From: Gemmatimonadota bacterium
Lineage (GTDB): Bacteria; Gemmatimonadota; Gemmatimonadetes; Longimicrobiales; Gaopeijiaceae
Direction: 5' to 3'
Assembly: GCA_027623325.1 (NCBI GenBank)
Contig: JAQBXY010000007.1
Coordinates: 62,001 to 126,000 of the forward strand
DNA: 64,000 bases
Below the pieces are notes generated by a model that ran no database searches, had not been told where the DNA came from, and was given only the letters and a program-made list of their open reading frames with translations. Positions within the stretch are counted from its first letter, which is position 1. Each line of letters opens with the position of its first letter. The translations under genes and the position numbers were made by a program. This document shows positions 47,150-55,917 of this stretch, piece by piece.

Positions 47150-48031
47150 CTAGTCCCGCACGGGAGTTTCGACACGGTCGTCGCGGACGAGCGCGGCGCT
47201 GATCCCCCGCGCAGTCAGGGCCTCAAGCTGTTCCACGGCGTCTTCACGAGCTGCGAATCTGCCGAAACGAACGTGCGTGAACTGACTCCCCTCGACGCGC
47301 ACGACCCGCACGTCGACCCCGGTTGCCCGGACCTCCTCAGCGAGAGCCACCGCTCGAGCATCATCCGCGAACGCGCCGAGCTGGACGTAATAGTTCATGA
47401 CCGCTGGGCCCACTTCTACTGCCGCGGCCGGAGAGTCACTCCGAACCGGCGGCTCACGGACCGGCGCTTCACGAACCGGGGCGGCGGTAGGTGTCGGACG
47501 TTGCGAGGTCGGAGCCGGAGCGGCCGCTCGGGTGGAGTCGGTAGCGCGGGGGCTCTCTGCGACGCGCGTCGGCGTGTCCCCGGCGGGCGGCACCGGTCCA
47601 GCTCGACTCAACCACGCGTCCGCTTCCTTCCGGGCATCGGAACTGGGGTAGTCCCTCACGAGCGTTGCCACATAGCGCTGGGCGGCCGCTTCGTCGCCCA
47701 TCGCGAAGGACGCCTGCGCGAGGCGCAGAATCGCCTGCGGGGTGAACTGCCCACTCGGGTAGAGCACGACCAGTCGCTGAAAGTCGAGCTCGGCCTGGAC
47801 CGGATCCACCGTCAGCCGTCCACGCAGCCATAGGCCTCGCTGCAAATCACGCCGTGACGCGTCCTCGCGATCACCCTCCCACCAGTCGACGAGAGCGGCC
47901 CGAGCTTCGTCCGCCCGGCCAAGGCGAGTCAGCTCCTCCACCCGCTCGAGACCCGACTGCGCCCCCGCGGGCATAGTGAAGGTCGCGGCCGCCAAGGCGA
48001 CCAAGGCCAACAGTCTTGCTACGCCGTTCAT
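47150..48031 (-). CDS. Periplasmic SPOR-domain protein with TPR-like region
   Basis: A 293-residue protein with a signal peptide (near PAGAQ). Next comes a TPR/tol-pal-like helical region (about 30-140: LRLAQASFAMGDEAAAQRYV, YPSSDARKEA), a Pro/Ala/Arg-rich linker, and a C-terminal SPOR domain (YYVQLGAFADDARAVAL to RGISAALVRDD) that binds denuded glycan strands of peptidoglycan at division sites. The ATG at 48031 overlaps the holA stop. A role in envelope upkeep or division is likely; the downstream genes give no further hint. Confidence 0.88.
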   Translation of the reverse strand: MNGVARLLALVALAAATFTMPAGAQSGLERVEELTRLGRADEARAALVDWWEGDREDASRRDLQRGLWLRGRLTVDPVQAELDFQRLVVLYPSGQFTPQAILRLAQASFAMGDEAAAQRYVATLVRDYPSSDARKEADAWLSRAGPVPPAGDTPTRVAESPRATDSTRAAAPAPTSQRPTPTAAPVREAPVREPPVRSDSPAAAVEVGPAVMNYYVQLGAFADDARAVALAEEVRATGVDVRVVRVEGSQFTHVRFGRFAAREDAVEQLEALTARGISAALVRDDRVETPVRD

Positions 48032-49029
48032 GCGGCCTCCGAGTAGACCCACAGCCCCAAGAGCCATGACTCCAGGAAATGCTCGTCCGTGTGAGGGCTG
48101 GCCTTCAAGAGTCGATCGACGTCCAGGAGACCGGCCAGTGCGTGGTCGATATCTTCGACCGTCCACCGTTTCGCCTGGGAGGCGACTCGTTTCGCCAACC
48201 ATTTCTGATGGGGGGGTAAAGCGGACTCGAGGCCCCGCGTCCCCTGCTCGGCCCCGATCCCCAGTCGAAGGAATTGTGTCGCCAGACCGATCACGAGCCC
48301 AACCCCTGTCTCACCTTGAGCGATCAAGATGGGAAGCGCCCTGCCGGCCTGTTCGAACTTCCGATCCCCAACCAGGTCGAACCACTGCCAACGATCCTGG
48401 GAAGGCAGTCGGGTGCCGGCCGCCTCTACGTCCGCCAGAGTGACCGTTCCACGTTCGCCCACGAAGTCGGCAAGCTTCTGCAGTTCCTGCGAGAGAATAC
48501 CGAGGTTGGTGCCGATGGCGGCGCCGAGCGCACGCGCCGCATCGACGGCGAAGTCGATCTCGTACTCCTCTCGCGCGCGGCTCATTAACCAGCCAGGCAC
48601 ATCGGCTTCCGAAATGGGCTTGTACTCGACCGACCGCGCGACCCGTGTCAGGTCCCGATAAAACTTGGCCTTCGATCCCGACGGCACGGTGCAACTCAGA
48701 ATCAAGACGAGCCCAGGCGGCGGGTTTTCGGCGACGGCCAAGAGTTCCTCGCGTGCCTTCTTGGAACCGGCCAGCCCCTCCACCTCTCGGAGCACCACAA
48801 CCCGCCACTCGGCCATCATCGGCGGGGTGGCAAGCACCGACGCCAGCGTCTCAGGATCGACGTCCGTGCCGCGGAGTGGGTCGAGGTTGAAGTCCTTCGT
48901 GGCGGGGTCGAGGTGAGCCTCGATCAAGGCCCGGACGCCGACTTCCTTTCGGAAGTGATCGTCCCCGTGGAGATAGAACGCCCCCCCACGCGAGTCGCCG
49001 AGTCCGGGAAAAGGGTCGGCGGGTTTCAG
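48028..49029 (-). CDS. holA: DNA polymerase III delta subunit, apparent CTG start
   Basis: A 333-residue clamp-loader subunit that opens the sliding clamp. The family N-terminus is AFYLHGDDHFRKE, followed by ALIEAHLDPATKDFNLDPL, the LATPPMMAEWRVVVLREVEGL strand, and a helical C-terminal collar domain. The earliest ATG/GTG/TTG in frame would remove the first 34 residues, including the conserved FYLHGDD. A CTG at 49029 that overlaps the preceding stop as CTGA restores the full length and matches the overlap style of neighbouring genes. The SPOR gene follows by overlap. Sequence error or an alternative start would be the main doubts. Confidence 0.87.
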   Translation of the reverse strand: MKPADPFPGLGDSRGGAFYLHGDDHFRKEVGVRALIEAHLDPATKDFNLDPLRGTDVDPETLASVLATPPMMAEWRVVVLREVEGLAGSKKAREELLAVAENPPPGLVLILSCTVPSGSKAKFYRDLTRVARSVEYKPISEADVPGWLMSRAREEYEIDFAVDAARALGAAIGTNLGILSQELQKLADFVGERGTVTLADVEAAGTRLPSQDRWQWFDLVGDRKFEQAGRALPILIAQGETGVGLVIGLATQFLRLGIGAEQGTRGLESALPPHQKWLAKRVASQAKRWTVEDIDHALAGLLDVDRLLKASPHTDEHFLESWLLGLWVYSEAA

Positions 49030-49580
49030 CGATCGAGCAGGCCGGCCCGCCGCCCCCGCGTACGCTGGTCGTACCGTTGTGACAGCGGTGAGTAGTCGTA
49101 CAGAAGCGTGTTCGCCCAGAGGCCCTCGTCCAGATCGGCTTCGCTCTTGGAGCTGAACATACCTGGCGGAGTCATGCTCGCGGGGCGGAACGGAGACCGA
49201 ACCGGCGCACGATCGACCACGATGGGTGCCAACTCGAGGACGGGTGAACGCCCGACGAGCGTCGGTGACCAGGCCACGGCCGTCAGGAGCACTGCGATTC
49301 CGAGGACAGTCAGCGCTGGCGCCCCCGATGCTGCGTGCGCTCCAAGCGCCTGCTCGTCATCTACATGGTACAGACGATGCTGGAGCCGGGGACCGAAGTC
49401 CTCCTGGAGCTCAACCTGCGGCAGCGAACGAAGGAGGTGTCCACCGTGCTCCAGGATGTTGCCGTACCGAGTACAGGCCGCGCAGCCCTCCAAATGCAGC
49501 TCGATCGCTACGACTTCCTCGGCCGGCGCGGTGCGATCGAGGTATCCCGTGAAGCGGTCAACGACTTCCGAACAGTTCAT
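49026..49580 (-). CDS. Zinc-type membrane anti-sigma factor
   Basis: A 184-residue anti-sigma factor with a zf-HC2/ZAS head: His29, Cys33 and Cys36 in HLEGCAAC, with an earlier NCSEVVDRF segment. A single membrane helix (about 85-105) is followed by a periplasmic tail of about 75 residues. It should sequester the ECF sigma factor encoded upstream and release it on envelope stress or redox change. I chose the ATG at 49580 because the longer frame has no anti-sigma features. The stop overlaps the proposed holA CTG start. A strong hairpin lies between it and the sigma gene. Confidence 0.88.
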   Translation of the reverse strand: MNCSEVVDRFTGYLDRTAPAEEVVAIELHLEGCAACTRYGNILEHGGHLLRSLPQVELQEDFGPRLQHRLYHVDDEQALGAHAASGAPALTVLGIAVLLTAVAWSPTLVGRSPVLELAPIVVDRAPVRSPFRPASMTPPGMFSSKSEADLDEGLWANTLLYDYSPLSQRYDQRTRGRRAGLLDR

Positions 49581-49717
49581 CGACACCGGACTCGCGGAGG
49601 TGGCCCTGGACGCGTGCCGACCAGGCTCTGTGCTGCAGTGATACTGTGCCGTGCCGAGAGGGTTCCCGCGCCTCGGTCCCGCGAATCGACAACGCATATC
49701 AGGTCCCAAAGCACGAC

Positions 49718-49745
49718 GCCCCCGCCGGGTCTCCCCGGCGGGGGC
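49718..49745 (-). terminator. Strong GC hairpin between sigma and anti-sigma genes
   Basis: A perfect 12-bp stem (GCCCCCGCCGGG and its complement) with a TCTC loop lies in the 217-base spacer between the ECF sigma and its anti-sigma gene. No clear U-run follows, so it may be a partial terminator, an RNA-stability element or a processing site rather than a full stop. Confidence 0.65.
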
Positions 49746-49797
49746 TCCACCCCTGCCCACCTCACTGTCGAACAGATCTGGCGCCCGGCTCCTCCGA

Positions 49798-50451
49798 TCA
49801 GTCGATCATCGGACCGATGATGTGGGCGAAGTTGTTGCGGGCCCGATTCAGCCGGCTCTTGACCGTGCCGAGGTTGCAGCCGGTGATGTCGGCGATCTCC
49901 TCGTACGTCTTCCCTTCCATTTCTCTCAGAACGAAAACGATACGGTGATGCTCCGGAAGCTGTTCGACCGCTTCTTCCACTCTCGCCCGGAGATGACGCT
50001 TCCGGAAGAGATCGTCCGGCTTGTACTGAGTATCTTCCCATTCGAGCGGTCGGTGGTCGGCATCCCAGTTCTTCTTGAGCGTCTGGAAGAGGACCAGTGG
50101 GTTCCGGGACCGATTGCGTAGCTCGTTCTTCGCAAGGTTGCTCGCGATCGTGTAGATCCAGGTCGAGAACTTCTTGCTCTGATCGAATCGGTGCAGGTGC
50201 CGATAGACCCGAACGAAGGTCTCCTGCACCAGATCCTGGCCGCGTTCGCGGTCCCCGATGGTCCGATACACGAAGTTGAGAAGCCGCTGGTCGTATCGCC
50301 GAACCAGCTCGCCGAAGGCTCGGGGGTCCCCGTCGAGCGACGCCTGTACGACGTCAGAATCTCCGAGTTCGCCCAGCTTAAGACGATGTTCTCGGGCTTC
50401 GCCCGATCCCACCTGGCGCTCAATCTTCTGTTTCACTCGAGCCCTGGCCAC
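49798..50451 (-). CDS. ECF-family RNA polymerase sigma factor, RpoE-like (second of three)
   Basis: A 217-residue group IV sigma factor. Region 2 holds FGELVRRYDQRLLNFVYRTIGDRERGQDLVQETFVRVYRHL. Region 4 holds LPEHHRIVFVLREMEGKTYEEIADITGCNLGTVKSRLNRAR. It closely resembles RpoE-like factors. The GTG at 50451 has GAGGAGG 5 nt upstream; earlier in-frame starts lack family content. A Lys/Arg/Glu-rich N-terminal arm of about 25 residues precedes region 2. The 250 bases 50452-50701 upstream should hold its promoter, but I see no other feature there. The partner anti-sigma is encoded next. Confidence 0.93.
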   Translation of the reverse strand: MARARVKQKIERQVGSGEAREHRLKLGELGDSDVVQASLDGDPRAFGELVRRYDQRLLNFVYRTIGDRERGQDLVQETFVRVYRHLHRFDQSKKFSTWIYTIASNLAKNELRNRSRNPLVLFQTLKKNWDADHRPLEWEDTQYKPDDLFRKRHLRARVEEAVEQLPEHHRIVFVLREMEGKTYEEIADITGCNLGTVKSRLNRARNNFAHIIGPMID

Positions 50452-50701
50452 AAGTACCTCCTCGTTGCGGCGATCCGCCCAAACGGCAGATGCACTCCCA
50501 TACCCGGTTCTGCACAGTTGCAGGGGCCGTGCCAGCGTCGAAACGCCGCCATTCCTCAGTGGTTCTCCGGCCCTCCGTCCCATCCATGTGACGTCTCAAC
50601 CTCGACGAATAGGACACACTGGCAGGTCCGGTGACGCCTTCTTCCTAGCCTTCGATACGGAAGGAGGGTAGTTCGGTTGCAAATGGGGGCGTTCGGAAAC
50701 C

Positions 50702-52066
50702 TCAGCTGGGCGACGCCACGACCTCGACGGGCCCCAGACCCAACTCCTCCACCGGTGGCCCGATCACGTCGGCGTCACCGACGAGAACCACCTGCACCTC
50801 ATCGGGCCGAATATGAATAGCCGCAGCAGCCGCGACCTCTTCCGTGGTCACGTCGCGCACGTTGTCCCGGTAGTCGTCGAAGTAGCGCTCCGGAAGGCCG
50901 TAGACGACGAGTTGGGTCACCCTCGCTGCGACCTGGCCTGCGGTCTCGAGCTGGAGGCCGAAGATTCCGGCGGCATAGTCCCGAGCCGCCGCAACTTCGT
51001 CCGCGGTCGGTCCCTGGGCGGCCATCGCCTTCAATTCGACCATGATCTCGCGGACCGCCGAGGCGGTGACGTCATTCCCGACGGACGTCGAGACTTCAAA
51101 GGGTCCCGCTTCGCTGCGGAACGAAAAACGTGAACGGACCCCGTAGGTGAAGCCGTTCTTCTCTCTGAGATTGAGATTGAGGCGACTCGTGAACATGCCG
51201 CCCAAAACCATATTCGCCACGGACAGCGCGTAGTAGTCGGGTGTGGAGCGCGCTGCTCCCACGTGGCCCACTCGAATCTCAGTTTGAACCGATCCGGGCC
51301 GGTGCACGACGTACACGCGTCGCTCGCGGGTCGCAGCTTCCGATGAGAAGTCGGGGATCGAGGCCGGGGCCCCCGACCAGGACGTGAAATGGTCGGCGAC
51401 CATCTGCTCGACCTCACGGGTTTCGACGTCACCCGCGACGATCAGCCCACCGCCGGCCGGGAGGAAGTTGGCCGAGGCATACCCTCTCAGTTGGTCGCGC
51501 GACATCTCGGCAATCGATTCAGCGGAACCGTCTATCGGCCGCGCATAGGGCGAGCCCTCCGTGAAATACCGGGTCGGAGCCGTATCACTCGCGAGCGATG
51601 CCGGATCTTTTGCCCGCTGCCGGATTCCTGCGAGCTGTTGGTCTCGAGCGCGCGCGACCTCTTCCTCGGGGAACGAGGGCTCGAGCACGGCCTCGGCCAG
51701 GAGGCCGACCGCCTCGTCGAGCCGCTCTGCCAGGCACGACAGCCCAATGCTCGTTCCCTCCCAACCGCCCGTCGCTGACACACGTGCACCGATTCGTTCC
51801 AGAGCTTCCGCCAACTCGCTGCCGGTCCTGCGGGCGGTGCCCCCCTCCAGGGCATCCGCCGCGAGCACAGCGAGCCCGGCATTCTTGCCGTAGAGCGCCG
51901 ACTCACCGCTTCGCACGAAGAGGTTCAGGCTCACTACCGGAAGGCGGTTCATGTGTGCGACCCGAAGGTCGAGTCCGTTCTTCAGGACTCGGCGATCGAC
52001 GGCGGGGAAGTCGAAATTCCGGATCGGGCCACCCTTTGGCGTCTTCGACCGGTCGAGGGTGCTCAT
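50702..52066 (-). CDS. M16 family peptidase-like protein, non-catalytic partner
   Basis: A 454-residue M16-fold protein lacking the HxxEH zinc motif: the helix that would carry it reads NAGLAVLAADALEGG. It keeps the family R/Y pair near the C-terminal half (LREKNGFTYGVRS). The architecture is that of the B-type partner that assembles with an active M16 subunit, as in mitochondrial processing peptidase-like pairs. The ATG overlaps the stop of the active gene as ATGA, so one-to-one synthesis is likely. No signal peptide is visible; the compartment is uncertain. Confidence 0.9.
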   Translation of the reverse strand: MSTLDRSKTPKGGPIRNFDFPAVDRRVLKNGLDLRVAHMNRLPVVSLNLFVRSGESALYGKNAGLAVLAADALEGGTARRTGSELAEALERIGARVSATGGWEGTSIGLSCLAERLDEAVGLLAEAVLEPSFPEEEVARARDQQLAGIRQRAKDPASLASDTAPTRYFTEGSPYARPIDGSAESIAEMSRDQLRGYASANFLPAGGGLIVAGDVETREVEQMVADHFTSWSGAPASIPDFSSEAATRERRVYVVHRPGSVQTEIRVGHVGAARSTPDYYALSVANMVLGGMFTSRLNLNLREKNGFTYGVRSRFSFRSEAGPFEVSTSVGNDVTASAVREIMVELKAMAAQGPTADEVAAARDYAAGIFGLQLETAGQVAARVTQLVVYGLPERYFDDYRDNVRDVTTEEVAAAAAIHIRPDEVQVVLVGDADVIGPPVEELGLGPVEVVASPS

Positions 52067-53340
52067 CGGCCGGCCTCCGGCTCGTAGACGAGGATCGCTC
52101 GGTTGTCGACCGCGAGTCGCTCACCGACGAAGCTCCTGACTTGCTCGAGCGAGACCGCCCTCAATCGATCCAACTCACGGTTCAAGCGCCCCGGGTCATC
52201 GAAGTACAAGTCGAACATCGAAAGCAGATCGGCCCGCTCCGCGACCCGCTCGAGGCCTCGGACGAGATCCGTCTCCGTCAACGTGATCGCCCGATCCAAC
52301 TCGCTCTGTTGGGCGTCCGCGAGCGCATCAATTTCTTCGCTCATAGCGGCCTCCAGCTCCGTGGGGTCGCAACCCGGGTACCCCGTGGCCCAGACGAGCA
52401 TCATCGAGGCGCCCGTCATCAGGGGGAAAACGTAGGTGACGACGCTCTTGGCCACGCGCCGCTCGCGAACCAATCGCTTGTAGAAACGCGAAGCCCGGCC
52501 CATGCCGAGCAGTGAGCCTGCGACTTCAGCGACTGCGAAGTCGGGGGATGAATAGGGCGGGATGCGGAACGCCATAATGACACGAGTCAGAGGAACGTCC
52601 GCTACCACGTGCTCTCGCACGGTGCTCCCGATCAAAGGGTCGAGCGACGGATTGCCGGGCAGCGGTGGGATCGGCGCTCCGGGTTCGATGTCGCCGAAGT
52701 AACGCTTGATCTGCTCGAGCGCCGCAGCCGGGTCTACGTCTCCCGCCACCGTGAGCACCGCGTTGTTGGGGACGTAGAATGTCTTGAAGAACGACCCTAC
52801 GTCGTCGAGCGTCGAAGCGTCGATGTCATCCATCGAGCCAATGACCGTGTGTCGGTAGGGATGGTCTTCGGGATACATCAGTTTCTGCAGACGCTCATCC
52901 CAGTCGCCGTACGGCTGATTATCGTACCGTTGGCGCTTCTCGTTCTTCACCACGTCACGCTGGTTGTCGAGCTTCTCCTGCGTCATCGCCGGAAGCATCC
53001 AACCCATTCGGTCCGACTCGAGCCAGAGCGCCAACTCGAGCTCGTTGGACGGAACCGTTTCGAAGTAGTTGGTCCTGTCGAACCAGGTGGTCGCGTTCAA
53101 GGTCCCACCCACCCGCTCGATCAACTCGAAGTGCCTGTTCTTCGGGACGTGAGCCGACCCCTGGAACATCATGTGCTCGAAGAGGTGAGCGAATCCTGTC
53201 TTGCCGGCGACCTCGTTACGCGAACCCACACCATACCAGAGGTTGGCCGCGACGACCGGGATCGTCCGGTCCGGTGCGAGGACCACCTTGAGCCCGTTGT
53301 CGAGTCGATGCCGCTCGAAGGGAATCGAAAGAAGGCTCAC
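52063..53340 (-). CDS. M16 family zinc metallopeptidase, catalytic subunit
   Basis: A 425-residue active M16 peptidase. The inverted zinc motif is HLFEH (His52, Glu55, His56), with the downstream Glu in the VVKNEKR helix about 75 residues later. The C-terminal half contains the second M16 fold. I chose the GTG at 53340 because GGAG lies 6 nt upstream; the longer frame overlaps the TPR gene. No signal peptide is visible. It degrades peptides such as cleaved presequences; the substrate is unknown. It is paired with the non-catalytic gene that overlaps its end. Confidence 0.9.
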   Translation of the reverse strand: MSLLSIPFERHRLDNGLKVVLAPDRTIPVVAANLWYGVGSRNEVAGKTGFAHLFEHMMFQGSAHVPKNRHFELIERVGGTLNATTWFDRTNYFETVPSNELELALWLESDRMGWMLPAMTQEKLDNQRDVVKNEKRQRYDNQPYGDWDERLQKLMYPEDHPYRHTVIGSMDDIDASTLDDVGSFFKTFYVPNNAVLTVAGDVDPAAALEQIKRYFGDIEPGAPIPPLPGNPSLDPLIGSTVREHVVADVPLTRVIMAFRIPPYSSPDFAVAEVAGSLLGMGRASRFYKRLVRERRVAKSVVTYVFPLMTGASMMLVWATGYPGCDPTELEAAMSEEIDALADAQQSELDRAITLTETDLVRGLERVAERADLLSMFDLYFDDPGRLNRELDRLRAVSLEQVRSFVGERLAVDNRAILVYEPEAGR

Positions 53341-53354
53341 ATCCAGCTCCGGTA

Positions 53355-54194
53355 TCAGGGTCGAGCATGCAACCGCATGCGTAGGATCTTTGGTGCGAAT
53401 TCTTCGAGGAGCATACTCTCCGAAGCTTCGTGTCCGGCTTCGAGGCGGTCTTCTACCGAAGAGACCATCCCTAGGTCGTCCTCGGTCGCATTCAGCCTCG
53501 CCCTCTCCAGCATGACATAGGCCCACTCCTCCCGGCCTGTCGCCGAAGCAGCCAGAGCGGCCAGCAGATGGGCGTCCAGATCATCCTCGCCACGGCGGGC
53601 TCCGGCGATGAGTTCTGCCGTGCCCTCCTCGACCCGGTCGGCCTCGACGAGAACGAGCCCGAGCACGGTACGAGACCAGCCGTCGTCCGGATCCAGGCGG
53701 ACCGCGTCGGCCAGGGCGTCGGTGGACAGGTCGTAGTCCTCGGCGAGCGCATAGGCCACCCCGAGTTCATAGGCTATCTGAGGGTCGTCGGCGTCGATCT
53801 CTCGCGCGGCGAGCAGTTCTCGGAGTGCATCTTCAAGGAGGCCCTCCCGGGCGAGGTAGGCTCCGTACGCGAGCCGTCCGACGACCAGGTGGGGAGCCGT
53901 CAGCGCCGCCGCTCTCAGAGCCGTCTCCGCGTCCGGATCGTCGAAGTACGCGAGGCCGCTGCCCGCGGTCGCGAGCACGTACGGGTCGACCGGCTCAAGG
54001 GCGAGGGCGCGCTTGAAGCGCTCGTAGGCCACACCCTCCATCCCCAACTCCCGCTCAGCGACTCCCAGACTACAGTGAACCGCGGGATCGTCATCGAAGT
54101 CGTCGAGATACTCGCGAAGCAGGTCGGCTGCCCCCTGCCAGTCCTCGTCCTCCCCGAGCGCAATGGCCCGTTCGAGCAGTTCGTCACGTTCCAT
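53355..54194 (-). CDS. TPR-repeat protein
   Basis: A 279-residue cytoplasmic-looking protein made of TPR helices, for example AVHCSLGVAERELGMEGVAYERFKRALALEP, and four to six repeats in all. The acidic residues make it strongly negative, and the C-terminal end KILRMRLHARP is basic. The ATG overlaps the gpmI stop as TGATG. It lies between gpmI and the M16 pair. TPR proteins bind partners, so it may be an adaptor; no specific role is evident. Confidence 0.8.
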   Translation of the reverse strand: MERDELLERAIALGEDEDWQGAADLLREYLDDFDDDPAVHCSLGVAERELGMEGVAYERFKRALALEPVDPYVLATAGSGLAYFDDPDAETALRAAALTAPHLVVGRLAYGAYLAREGLLEDALRELLAAREIDADDPQIAYELGVAYALAEDYDLSTDALADAVRLDPDDGWSRTVLGLVLVEADRVEEGTAELIAGARRGEDDLDAHLLAALAASATGREEWAYVMLERARLNATEDDLGMVSSVEDRLEAGHEASESMLLEEFAPKILRMRLHARP

Positions 54195-55771
54195 CAGGCG
54201 GTCTCCTCGGAGGGTGTGCACAGGTCACGGCCTGTCATGGACTCGGGTTGGGGAAGCTTCATGAAGCCAAGGACGGTCGGAGCCACGTCCGCGAGTCGCG
54301 CACCGCCGTCGCCCGGGTGGAGATCGGTCCGTCCCACGATATCCACGGATCCGCGCACTACTCGAGGGTCGTAGATCATGAAGTCGACGGGTTCGGTCGT
54401 GTGCGCCGTGTGAACCCTGCCCTCGGCATCGATCATCATCTCACAATTGCCGTGATCGGCGGTTATTAGCGCGACCCATTCAGGGTGCTCGTCGAGGCAT
54501 TTCAAAATGTCCGCCAGACAAGCGTCGACCGCCTCGACCGCTTTCACGGCGGCAGGAATCGATCCGGTATGCCCGACCATGTCCGGATTGGCAAAGTTCA
54601 CGAGAATGAAGTCGTACGCCCCCTGGATCCCATTCATGACCGCCTCGGCTACCCCACGCGCGCTCATCTCGGGCTGGAGGTCGTATGTCGCCACCTTCGG
54701 CGACGGGACCAGCGCCCGGTCCTCGCCCGCCCAGGGCTCCTCTTCTCCTCCGTTGAAGAAGTACGTCACATGCGCATACTTCTCGGTCTCCGCGACCTTC
54801 AGCTGCTTCAGGCCCCGGGACGCGAGGTATTCAGAGAGGCCGGACCTCACGTTCTGAGGCGGAAAGGCCACGGTCACCGGCAGCCCCTCCTGCACCTGGG
54901 TCACGGAGACGACCTCCGATGGGAGTGACGCGGAACGATCGAACCCGGTGAAGTCGTTCAGAGCCAGCGCCGCCGTGAGTTGGCGCATGCGGTCGGCCCG
55001 AAAGTTCAGAAGGAGGACGATGTCATTCGGCCCTATGCCGGCCTCCCCCACACCCCGTATTCCCGTCGGCTCGATAAACTCGTCGGTCGTACCGGCCTGG
55101 TACCGGGTCGAAAGAAACGTCGGGTCATCCGCCCAGTCGGCCGCTACTCCCGTTGCCATGAGATCGTATGCCTTCTTCGTCCGATCCCAGCGCTTGTCAC
55201 GGTCCATCGCCCAGTAGCGACCGGTCACCGAAGCGATGGCCCACTCTTCGCTTCGTGCACAGAGGGTCGCGATCTCGCCGACGTAGTCCAGGCCCCCGGT
55301 GGGCGACGTGTCCCGCCCGTCGGTGAAGCAATGGACACGAACAGGCAGGTCGACGGGGAGCGCCTCCATGAGCGCCGCGAAGTGTCTCAGGTGACTGTGG
55401 ACACCCCCATCCGATACCAGGCCCGCCACGTGGAGCGCCCCGCCCGAGGCACGCAGGCCCGCGACGATTCGACTCAGGCCGAGCCGATCCCCGAAGTCAC
55501 CGTCGGCGATGGCTTGGTCCAGGCGTGCGATGTCCTGATACACGATGCGACCGCTACCGAGGTTCAGATGGCCGACCTCGGAGTTGCCCATTTGACCCTC
55601 GGGGAGCCCGACATCCTTCCCCGAACAGGCGAGTCTGGTCCGAGGGCATGATTCGAAGAGTCCGCGGAACGCGGGTACGTTCGCGAGTTCCACCGCGTTG
55701 CCTACGGTGGGCAGCCCTTCGAAATCGGAGTGACCCCAGCCGTCGAGAATGACGAGGAGAACCTTTCGCAT
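54194..55771 (-). CDS. gpmI: 2,3-bisphosphoglycerate-independent phosphoglycerate mutase
   Basis: A 525-residue two-Mn2+ mutase of glycolysis, alkaline-phosphatase superfamily. It interconverts 3- and 2-phosphoglycerate. Metal/catalytic motifs are VILDGWG (Asp10), MGNSEVGHLNLG with the phosphorylated Ser64, HCFTDGRDTSP, and TADHGNCE. Length fits the family. The 146-base region 55772-55917, divergent with the aminotransferase, should hold both promoters. The TPR gene follows by overlap. Confidence 0.96.
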   Translation of the reverse strand: MRKVLLVILDGWGHSDFEGLPTVGNAVELANVPAFRGLFESCPRTRLACSGKDVGLPEGQMGNSEVGHLNLGSGRIVYQDIARLDQAIADGDFGDRLGLSRIVAGLRASGGALHVAGLVSDGGVHSHLRHFAALMEALPVDLPVRVHCFTDGRDTSPTGGLDYVGEIATLCARSEEWAIASVTGRYWAMDRDKRWDRTKKAYDLMATGVAADWADDPTFLSTRYQAGTTDEFIEPTGIRGVGEAGIGPNDIVLLLNFRADRMRQLTAALALNDFTGFDRSASLPSEVVSVTQVQEGLPVTVAFPPQNVRSGLSEYLASRGLKQLKVAETEKYAHVTYFFNGGEEEPWAGEDRALVPSPKVATYDLQPEMSARGVAEAVMNGIQGAYDFILVNFANPDMVGHTGSIPAAVKAVEAVDACLADILKCLDEHPEWVALITADHGNCEMMIDAEGRVHTAHTTEPVDFMIYDPRVVRGSVDIVGRTDLHPGDGGARLADVAPTVLGFMKLPQPESMTGRDLCTPSEETA

Positions 55772-55917
55772 GGTCCGCGGTTGGCTCGGGAATAGGGGAA
55801 CGCTGCGGAATCTAACCAGCCGCCGACCCCGTTCAACGGGATCGTGTGGGACCGCCCCGCGCGAGAACCTCCGATATTTACATCGGGTGTCGGGCCACCT
55901 AGCATCCGCCCTTTCTC

